Shown here: positions 17,056 to 26,520 of the stretch, piece after piece
How positions within the stretch are numbered: position 1 is the first letter of the stretch
Layout of the letters: every line of letters starts with the position of its first letter
From: Albimonas sp963816545
GTDB taxonomy: Bacteria; Pseudomonadota; Alphaproteobacteria; Rhodobacterales; Rhodobacteraceae
Assembly: GCA_963816545.1 (NCBI GenBank)
Contig: CAWFLE010000001.1
Location: 186,001-250,000, forward strand
Direction: 5' to 3'
Length of the DNA: 64,000 nt
Made by a program: the position numbers and the translations under genes
The notes under the pieces: generated by a model
Database searches by the model: none
The model's input: only the letters and a program-made list of their open reading frames with translations
Told to the model about the DNA's origin: nothing

Positions 17056-18122
17056 TCAGCGCGCGCGGCCCCCGTTCCACTCGTTCTCGCCCAAGGGCTC
17101 CAGCATCGCCATGGCGCGGTCGGGCCAGACATCGTCGAGCTTCGGCCACTTCCACTGCGGGTTGCGGTCCTTGTCCACGATCTGGGCGCGCACGCCCTCG
17201 TTCAGCTCGCCGATCTCCTGGGAGCGGTAGGTGAAGCGGTATTCCTCGGCCAGCGCCTCCTCGATCCGGCTCATCTCCCGCGCGTTGCGGGTGGCGATCA
17301 GGGTGCAGGCGACCGAGAGGGGCAGCCGCGCAGGATCGCCTTGGCGGCGTCCTGGGACCAGGGCGCGGGGTCGGCCTGGAGCGCCTCGACGATGCCCATG
17401 GGGGTGGAGCCGTCGAAGGCCGCGTCCACGCCGGCGCGGATGGAGGCGAGGTAGGGGGCGACCTCCGGCTCCTCGATCGTGGAGGAGTCCCTCGACATGG
17501 CGGCGACGAGGGCGGCGTCGCCGGTGTCGCACAGCGCCTCGACCAGTTCCGGCAGGGCGTCGGCGGCCACGTAGCGGTCGGCGAAGCCCGCGAGGATCGC
17601 GTCCGCCGCGCCGATGCGGGCGCCGGTGAGGGCCATGTATTCGCCCAGATGGCCCGGCGCCTGGGCCAGCAGCCAGGTGCCGCCGACGTCCGGGCAGCAG
17701 GCCGATGCCGCATTCGGGCATGGCCATCATGGTGCGCTCGGTCACCACGCGGTGGGAGCAGTGCGAGGCCACGCCCACGCCGCCGCCCATGACGATGCCG
17801 TTCACGAGGCTGACGATCGGCTTGGGATAGTTGTTGATGACCGCGTTCATGCGGTATTCGTCGAACCAGAAGCCGCGGGCGTAGGCGTAGTCGCCCTTCG
17901 AGCCATGCTCCCACATCTTCTTGATGTCGCCGCCGGCGCCGAAGGCCCGGCCCTCGGCCGCGTCGATGATGACGAGGGAGACGTCGTCGTCCTCGCGCCA
18001 GTCCAGCAGCGCCTTCTCGATGCCCAGCGCCATGTCCCAGCTCAGCGCGTTCAGCACCTTGGGGCGGTTCAGGGTCAGGCGGCCGGCCTGGCCCTGCTTG
18101 CGAACCAGATAGATCGCGTCAT
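17056..18122 (-). CDS. 3-hydroxyisobutyryl-CoA hydrolase (crotonase family), frameshifted
   Basis: A crotonase-fold protein of the HIBCH type, which hydrolyses 3-hydroxyisobutyryl-CoA in valine breakdown. Diagnostic pieces are LNRPKVLNALSWDM, AFGAGGDIKKMWEHG, GFWFDEYRMNAVINNYPKPIVSLVNG, MGGGVGVASHCSHRVVTERTMMAMPE, then in a second frame DVGGTWLLAQAPGHLGEYMALTGARI, and in the first frame again SVACTLIATRNAREMS. Three single-base indels are inferred: directly after the ATG at 18122, near 17698 and near 17325. The ATG overlaps the stop of the acyl-CoA dehydrogenase gene. The genes around it support the role. Confidence 0.82.
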
Positions 18123-19265
18123 GCTCTCTCCGCCAGAAGGGCGCGCGCCGTGATCAGGCGCATGATTTCGTTGGTGCCTTCGAGGATCTGGTGCACGCGC
18201 AGGTCGCGCACGATCTTCTCGATGCCGTAGTCCTCGAGGTAGCCGTAGCCGCCGTGGAGCTGGAGCGCGTCGTTGGCGACCCGGAAGGCGGTGTCGGTCA
18301 CGAAGCGCTTGGCCATGGCGCAGTGCTTGGTGGCGTCGGGGGCGCTCTGGTCCAGCTTCCAGGCGGCCTGGCGCAGGAAGATGCGGGCGGCCTGAAGCTC
18401 GGTCTCCATATCGGCGAGCTTGAACTGGAGGGCCTGGAACTGCGCGAGCGGCTGGCCGAAGGCTTTGCGCTCCTTCATGTAGGCCGCCGCCTTGTCCAGC
18501 GCGGTCTGGGCGCCGCCGAGCGCGGAGGCGGCGATGTTCAGCCGCCCGCCGTCGAGGCCGGCCATGGCGTAGGAGAAGCCGCGCCCTTCCTCGCCGAGGA
18601 GCGCATCGGCGGGGGCCTTGCAGGCGTCGAACTGGACCTGCGCGGTGGGCTGCGCCTTCCAGCCCATCTTGCGCTCGGCGGCGCCGAAGCTGAGACCCTC
18701 GGCGCCGTCTTCGACGAGGATGCAGGAGATGCCCTTGGGGCCGTCCTGCCCCGTGCGGCACATGACGAAGTAGAGGTCGGAGAAGCCGCCGCCGGAGATG
18801 AAGGCCTTGGAGCCCGAGAGCTCCCAGCCCTCGTTGGTGCGGGTGGCTTTGGTGCGGAGCGCCGAGGCGTCGGAGCCGGAGCCGGGTTCGGTCAGGCAGT
18901 AGGAGGCCACCGTCTCGAAGCTGCGCGAGCTTCGGCATCCACTTCGCCTTCAGCTCCGGGCTGCCGTAATTGTCCAGCATCCGGGCGCACATGTTGTGGA
19001 TCGAGATGAAGGAGGCGACCGAGGGGTCGGCCATCGACAGCGCCTCGAAGATCAGCGTGGCGTCCAGCCGCGACAGCCCCGCGCCACCGGCCTCCTCGGA
19101 GACGTAGATGGTGGCGAGGCCCAGCGCGCCGGCCTCCTCGAGGATCGAGCGGGGGAAGGCGCCGGCGCGCTCCCATTCCGCCGCAAAGGGGGCCATGCGG
19201 TCCTGGCCGAACTGGAAGGCCATGTCGAAGAGCGCCTGGCTCTCCTCGCTCAGCGCGAAGTCCAT
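18119..19265 (-). CDS. Acyl-CoA dehydrogenase (probable isobutyryl-CoA dehydrogenase), frameshifted
   Basis: A flavin-dependent acyl-CoA dehydrogenase of about 380 residues. The N-terminal part from 19265 reads MDFALSEESQALFDMAFQFG through FISIHNMCARMLDNYGS. One extra base near 18915 shifts into ASYCLTEPGSGSDASAL (the FAD-contact signature), then KAFISGGGFSDLY, EERKAFGQPLAQFQALQF and the C-terminal IVRDLRVHQILEGTNEIMRLI. Its place between mmsA and the HIBCH-type gene makes isobutyryl-CoA the likely substrate. AGAGGAAA precedes the start. Confidence 0.87.
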
Positions 19266-19326
19266 CGGGGGTTTCCTCTGCTGCGCCGGCGCCCGTTCTG
19301 CGCGGGACGGTCCGGACCGGGCGCCT

Positions 19327-19350
19327 CCCTCCCCCGCGTGCGGGGGAGGG
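19327..19350. terminator. Intra-operon GC hairpin between mmsA and the acyl-CoA dehydrogenase gene
   Basis: A perfect inverted repeat CCCTCCCCCG-CGTG-CGGGGGAGGG in the 107-bp spacer. There is no U-tract, so it may be an mRNA processing/stability hairpin or a repeat remnant rather than a full terminator. Confidence 0.35.
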
Positions 19351-19372
19351 CCGGGGCGGGGGCTTTCGCCCG

Positions 19373-20873
19373 TCAGGCCATGGTGGGGATGACGAACTCG
19401 GCGCCTTCCTTCACGCCCGACGGCCAGCGCGAGGTGACCGTCTTGGTGCGCGTGTAGAAGCGGAAGGCGTCCGGCCCGTGCTGGTTGAGGTCCCCGAACA
19501 CCGATTTCTTCCAGCCGCCGAAGGTGTGGTAGGCGAGCGGGACCGGGATCGGGACGTTTACGCCCACCATGCCCACGTTCACGCGGCTGACGAAGTCGCG
19601 GGCCGCGTCGCCGTCGCGGGTGAACATCGCGACGCCGTTGCCGTATTCGTGGTCCATCGCCAGCGCGAGGGCCTCTTCGTAGTTCTGGGCGCGGACGGTG
19701 GAGAGGACGGGGCCGAAGATCTCCTGCTTGTAGATCTCCATGTCCCTGGTGACGTTGTCGAACAGGCACGGCCCGACGAAGAAGCCGTTCTCGTAGCCCT
19801 GCATCCTGAACGGGCGGCCGTCGACCACGAGCTTGGCGCCTTCCTCGACGCCCTTGTCGATCAGCCCCATCACCTTGCGCTGGGCGTCGGCCGTGACCAG
19901 CGGGCCGTAGTCCACGTCGTTTCCGCCGGTATAGGGGCCGACGCGCAGGGCCTCGACCTTGGGGATCAGCCGCTCCATCAGCGCGTCGGCGGTCTTGTCG
20001 CCCACCGGCACCGCGACGGAGACGGCCATGCACCGCTCGCCGGCCGCGCCGTAGCCTGCGCCGATCAGCGCGTCGGCGGCCTGGTCCAGATCCGCGTCCG
20101 GCATGATGATCATGTGGTTCTTGGCGCCGCCGAAGCACTGCACGCGCTTGCCCGCCGCGGTGCCGCGCGAATAGACGTAATGCGCGATGGCCGTCGATCC
20201 GACGAACCCGACCGCCCGAGATCTCCTCATGATCGAGGATGGCGTCCACCGCCTCCTTGTCGCCGTTGATCACCTGGAGGATGCCGTCGGGCAGGCCCGC
20301 CTCCTTCATCAGCTCCGCGAGCATCAGGGGCACGGAGGGGTCCCGCTCCGACGGCTTCAGGATGAAGGCGTTGCCGCAGACGATGGCGGGGCAGAACTTC
20401 CACATCGGGATCATGGCGGGGAAGTTGAACGGCGTGATCCCGGCGGCGATGCCGACGGGCTGGCGCATCGAATAGATGTCGATCCCCGGGCCGGCATTGT
20501 CGGTGAACTCGCCCTTCAGCAGGTGCGGGGCGCCGATGCAGAACTCGGCCACCTCCAGCCCGCGGATCACGTCGCCCTTCGCGTCCGGCAGGGTCTTGCC
20601 ATGCTCGCGGCTCAGCGCCTCGGCCAGCTTGTCCATGTCCCGATGCAGGAGGCGCACGAACTCCATCATCACCCGCGCGCGGCGCTGCGGGTTCACGGCG
20701 GCCCAGGCGGGCTGGGCGGCCTTGGCGGACATCACCGCCTTGTGGATCTCGTCCTTCGAGGCGAGGGGGACCTTGCCCTGGACCTCGCCGGTCGCGGGGT
20801 TCCAGACGTCGGCGAAGCGGCCCGAGCCGCCCTTGACGTGCTTGCCGTCGATCCAGTGGGTCAGTTCGGTCAT
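19373..20873 (-). CDS. mmsA: Methylmalonate-semialdehyde dehydrogenase (CoA-acylating), frameshifted
   Basis: A CoA-dependent aldehyde dehydrogenase of about 499 residues that converts methylmalonate semialdehyde to propionyl-CoA. From 20873 it reads MTELTHWIDGKHVKGGSGRF, then GITPFNFPAMIPMWKFCPAI, the NAD-binding region and ILKPSERDPSVPL. One extra G in a short G run near 20222 shifts the frame into AVGFVGSTAIAHYVY, QCFGGAKNHMIIMPDADLDQA, and the catalytic Cys region GYGAAGERCMAVS. GGGAGG lies just upstream of the ATG. It is the first gene of the valine operon, divergent from a LysR gene. Confidence 0.93.
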
Positions 20874-20958
20874 CGGAGCCTCCCGCGGCGCGTTTCTCGT
20901 CGCCGCGCAGCCTCCACGAATAGACGCGGAGCGCAATGGGATTCTGCTCAACATGGAT

Positions 20959-20972
20959 GTGCATTCATGCAC
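20959..20972. promoter_or_regulatory. Putative operator between mmsA and lysR
   Basis: An inverted repeat GTGCAT-TC-ATGCAC in the 109-bp divergent spacer, 11 bp before the regulator start codon and 86 bp from the mmsA start. Its place and symmetry fit autoregulation by the LysR protein, although the classic T-N11-A spacing is not exact. Confidence 0.4.
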
Positions 20973-20982
20973 AATGGGGGCC

Positions 20983-21852
20983 ATGAACTGGGATGACATG
21001 CGCTTCTTTCTGCAGGTGGCGAGGACCGGGCGGCTGACTGTGGCGGCTCGGCTGCTGGGGGTGGACCACGCCACCGTCTCTCGCCGGGTGGCGGCGCTGG
21101 AGGCGGCTTTGGCGACGCGGTTGTTCGACCGGTCGCCCAGGGGGTACGCGCTGACCGATGCGGGGCGGCTGCTGCTGCCGACGGCGGAGGCGATGGAGAC
21201 GGCGTCCATCTCCGCGGCGCAGGAGGTGGGGGGGCAGCAGCATGACCTCTCGGGCGCGGTGCGGGTGGGGATGCCGGAGGGGGCGGCCTCGCACCTGATC
21301 CCGGAGGCGGCGGCGGCGCTGGTGGCGCGGCATCCGCGGCTGGAATTGCAGATCGTGGCGTTGCCGCGGACGTTTTCACTGTCCCAGCGGGAGGCGGATT
21401 TCGCGATCGTGGTGACGCCGCCGACGGCAGGGCGGCTGAAGATCCGCAAGATCGCGGATTATCGGCTGCGGTTGTACGGGACCGAGGCCGCGCTGGCGGG
21501 GCGGGAGCCGCGGTCGCTGGAGGATCTCTCGGCGCATCGGCTGGTTGGGTACGTGCCGGACCTGATCCTGGACAAGGGGCTGGAGTACCTCTCGGAGATC
21601 GGGCTGGCGGGGCCGCCGGCTTTGGCGTCCACGTCGTTGCTGGTGCAGCTGGATCTGGTGCTGGCGGGGGGCGGGCTGGGGGTGCTGCCGGACTTCATGG
21701 CGCGGCGGCATCCCTCGCTGCGGCCGGTGCTGCCGGAGGCGACCGAGATCGTGCGCGCCTACTGGCTGGTGCTGCACCAGGACACGGCGGAGCTGGCGCG
21801 GATCAGGCGGACCTCGCGGGCGTTCGCGGAGGCGATGCGGGAGCGCCTCTGA
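20983..21852 (+). CDS. LysR-family transcriptional regulator of the valine operon
   Basis: A 289-residue LysR-type regulator. The N-terminal winged helix reads MNWDDMRFFLQVARTGRLTVAARLLGVDHATVSRRVAALE; this clade usually starts at exactly this MNWDD, so 20983 is preferred to the ATG at 20974. The substrate-binding domain follows, with a C-terminal GGGLGVLPDFMARRHPSLRPVLP. It is divergent from mmsA with a palindrome between them, so control of branched-chain amino acid breakdown is likely by position. The ligand is unknown. Confidence 0.88.
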   Translation: MNWDDMRFFLQVARTGRLTVAARLLGVDHATVSRRVAALEAALATRLFDRSPRGYALTDAGRLLLPTAEAMETASISAAQEVGGQQHDLSGAVRVGMPEGAASHLIPEAAAALVARHPRLELQIVALPRTFSLSQREADFAIVVTPPTAGRLKIRKIADYRLRLYGTEAALAGREPRSLEDLSAHRLVGYVPDLILDKGLEYLSEIGLAGPPALASTSLLVQLDLVLAGGGLGVLPDFMARRHPSLRPVLPEATEIVRAYWLVLHQDTAELARIRRTSRAFAEAMRERL

Positions 21853-21857
21853 GGGGA

Positions 21858-22022
21858 CCGGGTTCTCCCGCCCGTCGACTTCGCCCGGCTGCGCCGGCCT
21901 CGCCTCCCGTTGGGGGGAGGCGCCCTGCGGGCGGGCTGACGTGGGACGGCGGTCGTGGGCGCCGGGATCGCGAAGCGTATCCCCGGGGCGGAGGGGGCTC
22001 GATGCCCCCTTCGACCCGGTTG
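21858..22022 (+). repeat. Composite intergenic repeat element (modules B and A), full copy 2
   Basis: This lies between the convergent ends of lysR and mdh. Module B begins CGGGTTCTCCCGCCCG and includes GGAGGCGCCCTGCGGGCGGG. Module A follows, with GGGATCGCGAAGCGTATCCC and then AGGGGGC-TCGAT-GCCCCCT. It is the plus-strand counterpart of 15651-15820. Confidence 0.7.
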
Positions 22023-22033
22023 CCTCGAAAGGA

Positions 22034-22067
22034 AGCGCCCCCGCGCGGGGGTCCGGGCGGGGGCGCT
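22034..22067 (-). terminator. Terminator of mdh
   Basis: A perfect 11-bp stem AGCGCCCCCGC/GCGGGGGCGCT with a 12-nt loop, 18 bp beyond the mdh stop. On the minus strand it is followed by TCCTTTC. Confidence 0.6.
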
Positions 22068-22084
22068 GGGATTTCGTCCGCGAC

Positions 22085-23048
22085 TTAGGCCAGCGAGGGG
22101 TCGATGCCCTTGCAGGCGTCGACAAGGCCCTTCACCGCCTCGATGGACTTGTCGAAGTTCGCCTTTTCGGCCTTGTCGAGCTTGATTTCGATGATCCGCT
22201 CGATCCCGCCGGCGCCGATCACCGTGGGCACGCCCACGTAGAAGTTGTCCAGCCCGTAGGCGCCGGCCACGTTGGCCGCGCAGGGGAGGACGCGCTTCTG
22301 GTCCTTCAGGTACGCCTCGGCCATCTCGATCGCGGAGGCCGCCGGCGCGTAGAAGGCCGAGCCGGTCTTCAGCAGGCCCACGATCTCCGCCCCGCCGTCG
22401 CGGGTGCGCTGCACGATGGCGTCGATCTTCTCCTGCGTGGTCCAGCCCATCGCCACCAGGTCAGGGAGCGGGATGCCGCCGACGGTGGAGTAGCGGGTCA
22501 GCGGCACCATGGTGTCGCCGTGGCCGCCGAGCACGAAGGCGTTCACGTCCTTGACCGAGACGTTGAACTCCTCGGACAGGAAATACCGGAAGCGGGCCGA
22601 ATCCAGCACGCCGGCCATGCCGACCACCTTCTCCTTCGGCAGGCCCGCGAACTTCTGCAGCGCCCAGACCATCGCGTCCAGCGGGTTGGTGATGCAGATC
22701 ACGAAGGCGTTCGGCGCGTTCGCCTTGATGCCCTCGCCGACCGACTTCATCACCTTGAGGTTGATGCCCAGCAGGTCGTCGCGGCTCATGCCCGGCTTGC
22801 GGGGCACGCCGGCGGTGACGATGCACACGTCCGCGCCCGCGATCGCCGAATAGTCGTTCGCGCCCGAGTACTTCGCGTCGAAGCCCGTCGACCGGCGAGC
22901 TCTCGGCGATGTCGAGCGCCTTGCCCTGGGGCGTGCCCTCGGCGATGTCGAAGAGGATCACGTCCCCGAGCTCCTTGAGCCCGGCGAGGTGCGCCAGCGT
23001 GCCGCCGATCTGGCCCGCGCCGATCAACGCGATCTTGGGTCTGGACAT
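22085..23048 (-). CDS. mdh: Malate dehydrogenase, frameshifted
   Basis: An NAD-dependent malate dehydrogenase of about 320 residues, an LDH-like TCA-cycle enzyme. From 23048: MSRPKIALIGAGQIGGTLAHLAGLKELG, then FDIAEGTPQGKALDIAESSPVDG. One extra G near 22895 shifts the frame into YSGANDYSAI, VCIVTAGVPRKPGMSRDDLLGIN, ICITNPLDAMVWALQ, GMAGVLDSARFRYFLSEE and the catalytic His segment FVLGGHGDTMVPL. Loss of this enzyme would break the TCA cycle, so the shift is most likely a sequence error. Confidence 0.95.
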
Positions 23049-23310
23049 CTTGCGCGTTCTCCCGCGATTGGTGTCATCCGGCGTCGGGGCTACTCCGATC
23101 CGCCGCCTCCCGCAAGGTCGAAGCCGGAAGGGCGCGCGCCCCTTCCGATGGTTTCGAGGCCGAACCGACCGCGGAGCCCCGCCCCGCCGACGGAGGCGAA
23201 CGGCGCCCGCCCCCGAGGACCGGGGGAGCCGGGTCCGCCCCAGGGTCGCGGGGCGCCCGCGACCCCGGGAGCCGCGGCTCCCGCCCGAGACGAAGAGGGA
23301 AGGAGCCCGC

Positions 23311-24084
23311 ATGGCGCTCGACATCGCCGACCCCTGGTTCCTCGCGGCCGCGATCCCCGCGGTGCTGGTGGCCGGCATCTCCAAGGGCGGCTTCGGCGCC
23401 GGGGCGGGGTTCGCCGCGACGCCGATCCTGGCGCTGGCCGTGCCGCCCGAGCTGGCGGTGGGGGTGATGCTGCCGCTGCTGATGGTGATGGATCTCACCG
23501 GCCTGCGCGCCTACTGGGGCAAGTGGAGCTGGCAGGACGCGCGCGCGATGATGGTCGGCACGCTGCCGGGCATCGCGCTCGGGGCGATCTTCTTCGCCTC
23601 GATCCCCACCGACGGGCTGCGGCTGCTGATCGGGACCATCGCCATCGCCTTCGTGATCTTCCAGCAGGCGCGCGAGCGTGGCTGGCTGAAATCCGCCGCC
23701 CGCCCGTTCTCCGGGCCGAAGGCCGGCTTCTGGGGCGCGGTGGCCGGGTTCACCAGCTTCGCCAGCCACGCGGGCGGGCCTCCGGCGGCGGTCTACCTGC
23801 TGGGCCGGGGACTGGGGAAGCTGACCTACCAGTCCACCACCGTGATCCTGTTCTGGTGGATCAACCTGGCGAAGCTCGTCCCCTACTGGGGGCTCGGCCT
23901 CTTCGGCGACGGGCAGCTGACGGTCGCTTTGTGGCTCGCGCCGCTGGCGGTGCTGGGGATGCTGGCCGGCGTCTGGGCCCATTCCCGCGTGCCGGAGCGG
24001 TGGTACTTCCGGCTGATCCACCTGCTGCTGGTGATAACCGGAACCAAGCTGATCTGGGACGGCGTCTCCGGGCTGCTGGGCTGA
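23311..24084 (+). CDS. TSUP-family (TauE/SafE) membrane permease
   Basis: A 257-residue polytopic membrane protein of the sulfite exporter TauE/SafE family. It shows AGISKGGFGAGAGFAATPILAL in the first repeat and GFTSFASHAGGPPAAVYLL in the second, the paired glycine-rich motifs of this family. The transported anion (sulfite, sulfoacetate or another organic acid) cannot be told. AAGGAG lies about 7 bases before the ATG at 23311. It diverges from mdh across a 262-bp GC-rich spacer in which I see no gene. Confidence 0.87.
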   Translation: MALDIADPWFLAAAIPAVLVAGISKGGFGAGAGFAATPILALAVPPELAVGVMLPLLMVMDLTGLRAYWGKWSWQDARAMMVGTLPGIALGAIFFASIPTDGLRLLIGTIAIAFVIFQQARERGWLKSAARPFSGPKAGFWGAVAGFTSFASHAGGPPAAVYLLGRGLGKLTYQSTTVILFWWINLAKLVPYWGLGLFGDGQLTVALWLAPLAVLGMLAGVWAHSRVPERWYFRLIHLLLVITGTKLIWDGVSGLLG

Positions 24085-24128
24085 GGGCGACGGTTGCGGG
24101 GCGCGGGAACGCCCTCCATGCTGGGCGG

Positions 24129-25365
24129 ATGCTGCATCTCGCGCTCGTCTTCGCCCTAGCCGCCTTTCCCGCCTTCGCCGGAACCCTCCGCATCGGCGCG
24201 GGAGAGGAGTTTCCCAGCGTCGCCGCCGCGCTGCAGGCGCGGGCCGTCGGCGCGGGCGACCTCCTGCGGCTCGTCCCCGGAAGGCACGGGGAGACGATCC
24301 TCGACGGCGCGCGGGTCGTCGGACGGACGGATCGGCCGGTGACGGTGGAGGGGGAGCCGGGAGCGGAGCTGTCGGCGCTGCGCATCGCGGGCGGGCGGCC
24401 CTGGATCGTGCAGGACCTGACCCTGAGGCCCGACGGCGCGGCGAAGGGCCCCTTCGTGGAGACGGGCCCCGAGACCGCGGGCGTCACCCTGCGCCGCATC
24501 GCGGTGGAGGGCGCCCCGAACGGAACCGCCTGGTCGGCCGAGGACTGGCGGCGCGCGCGCAACGGCCTGCGGCTCGGCGGCGCGGACCACCAGGTCGAGG
24601 ACGCCCGGATCTCGCGGGTCCGTCACGGGGTCGAGGCCCTCGGCCCGGGGATCGTCCTGCGCCGCGTGGCGGTCCGGGGCTTCGCCGGCGACGGGATGCG
24701 GGTGCTGGGCGACGGGACGCTGGTGGAGGAACTCGCGGATCTCGGACTGCGTGGACGTGGACGACAACCACGATGACGGCATCCAGTCCTGGAGCGTCGG
24801 CCCGGGCGGGCCGGGCACGGGCGTGGTCCGCGGCATGACGCTGCGGCGCAACGTGATCCTCCAGCGCAAGACGCCGGACCCGCTGGCCTGCACCCTTCAG
24901 GGCATCGGCTTCTTCGACGGGATGTTCGAGGATCTGACGGTGGAATCGAACCTGATCGTCGTGGGCCATCCCCACGGGATCACGGTGATGGGCGCCCGGC
25001 GGACGCGGATCGCCGGCAACACCGTGCTGCCGGCCGGGAACGCGCCGATGGGCCCGCCCTGGATCACGATCACCCCGCACAAGGACGGCACGCCCTCGGA
25101 CGGCGTCATCGAGGGGAACCTCGCCGGCTCGCTGAACCTCGGCGGGTTCGACCGCGCGCGGCGGCGAACCGACCCCGCGCGCATCCGGCTTTCGGGCAAC
25201 GTGGTCCTGCCGGACCCCCGGGCGGCGCTGGAGGCGGACTTCACCCCCCGCGCGGGCGGTCCGGCGCAGGATGCCGGGGGGTGGCAGGCGCCGCCGCTGG
25301 ACCTGCGGGGCCAACCACGGGTAGGCCCCCCGGATGCCGGCGCGGTGGAGCGGCAGCGCCGCTGA
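24129..25365 (+). CDS. Secreted right-handed beta-helix repeat protein, frameshifted
   Basis: A predicted extracytoplasmic protein of about 411 residues. The signal peptide is MLHLALVFALAAFPAFAG, then FPSVAAALQARAVGAGDLLRLVPGRH, typical of pectate-lyase-like parallel beta-helix proteins. Helix turns follow (DQVEDARISRVRHGVEALGPG-type). One extra G near 24741 breaks the frame before RISDCVDVDDNHDDGIQSW, a conserved beta-helix loop, and the remainder continues to 25365. Its substrate is probably a polysaccharide, but no catalytic triad can be assigned. Confidence 0.75.
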
Positions 25366-25404
25366 CCCCGCGCCTGGACGGGGCGACGCTGACCCCGCTC
25401 CGGG

Positions 25405-26301
25405 TCAGGCGACCTCGGGGATCATCCCCTTCTCGGCCGCCAGCTCCCGCATCTTCTTCTGGAGCTTCTCGAACGCTCGGACCTCGATCTGGCGCACGCG
25501 CTCGCGGCTCACGCTGTAGACCTTGGACAGGTCCTCCAGCGTCACCGGATCGTCCTTGAGCCGGCGCTCGGTCAGGATGTGGCGCTCCCGGTCGTTGAGC
25601 CCCTCCATCGCCGCCAGCAGCAGCTCCCGGCGGTTCTCCAGCTCGTCCCGCTCGGCCAGCTCCGCGGCCTGGTCGGCGTCGTCGTCGGCAAGCCAGTCCT
25701 GCCATTCCGCAGACCCCTCCCCGTCCGACTTCAGCGGCGCGTTCAGCGAGGCGTCCCCGCCCGACAGCCGCCGGTTCATGGAGATCACGTCGGCCTCGGG
25801 CACGCCGAGATTGCGGGCGATGACCTCCACGTTCTCGGGGCGCATGTCCCCTTCCTCCAGCGCGCCGATGCGGTTCTTGGCCTTGCGCAGGTTGAAGAAC
25901 AGCTTCTTCTGGTTGGCGGTGGTGCCCATCTTCACGAGGCTCCACGACCGCAGGATGTATTCCTGGATCGCGGCCCGGATCCACCACATGGCGTAGGTGG
26001 CCAGCCGGAAGCCCCGCTCCGGGTCGAAGCGCTTCACGGCCTGCATCAGGCCCACATTGGCCTCGGAGATCACCTCGGCCGTCGGGAGCCCATAGCCCCG
26101 GTAGCCCATGGCGATCTTGGCGGCGAGCCGGAGGTGCGAGGTCACCATCTTGTGGGCGGCCTCCTTGTCCTCGTGGTCCGCCCACGCCTTGGCCAGCATG
26201 TACTCCTCTTCCGGCTCCAGCATCGGGAACTTCCGGATTTCCTGGAGATAGCGGGAGAGGCCTTGTTCCGGCGACGGGGCCGGCAGCTTCATGTAGCTCA
26301 T
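25405..26301 (-). CDS. rpoH: RNA polymerase sigma factor RpoH (sigma-32)
   Basis: A 298-residue heat-shock sigma factor. Region 2 reads HLRLAAKIAMGYRGYGLPTAEVISEANVGLMQAVKRFDPERGFRLATYAMWWIRAAIQEYILRSW. The RpoH box QKKLFFNLRKAKN follows, and region 4 is DLSKVYSVSRERVRQIEVRAFEKLQ. AAGGAGGGATGAG precedes the ATG. It should drive the dnaK promoter seen at 52073-52101. An upstream element resembling its own promoter class lies at 26488-26517. Confidence 0.97.
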   Translation of the reverse strand: MSYMKLPAPSPEQGLSRYLQEIRKFPMLEPEEEYMLAKAWADHEDKEAAHKMVTSHLRLAAKIAMGYRGYGLPTAEVISEANVGLMQAVKRFDPERGFRLATYAMWWIRAAIQEYILRSWSLVKMGTTANQKKLFFNLRKAKNRIGALEEGDMRPENVEVIARNLGVPEADVISMNRRLSGGDASLNAPLKSDGEGSAEWQDWLADDDADQAAELAERDELENRRELLLAAMEGLNDRERHILTERRLKDDPVTLEDLSKVYSVSRERVRQIEVRAFEKLQKKMRELAAEKGMIPEVA

Positions 26302-26487
26302 CTCATCCCTCCTTCCCGATCTCCGCTCGGGCGCGGTCGTCAGGTGTTACGCGGCCCCGGCAGGCGAGGATCACGCGTCTCAGGTCCTTTCGACAACGTA
26401 TACGGCGGAGAGGGGTTCTTCCGTCGCGCACCGCCGGGCGGGACGCGCCCCGCGTGGCGGCGGTCTCGAATTCAGACGTTTACATAC

Positions 26488-26517
26488 GATATGGGGGCCG
26501 GAAGCACGCCGCGCAAG
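26488..26517 (-). promoter_or_regulatory. Possible sigma-32-type promoter upstream of rpoH
   Basis: On the minus strand CTTG (26517-26514) is followed at sigma-32-like spacing by CCCATATC (26495-26488), about 190 bp before the rpoH ATG. It resembles the CTTG...CYTATNT pattern but is only a visual match. Confidence 0.3.
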
Positions 26518-26520
26518 AGG

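Noticed and set aside
18119..20873. Reading the broken valine genes as an inactivated pathway
   Set aside because: Each break is a single base beside otherwise intact domains, matching errors elsewhere in the window including dnaK and mdh.
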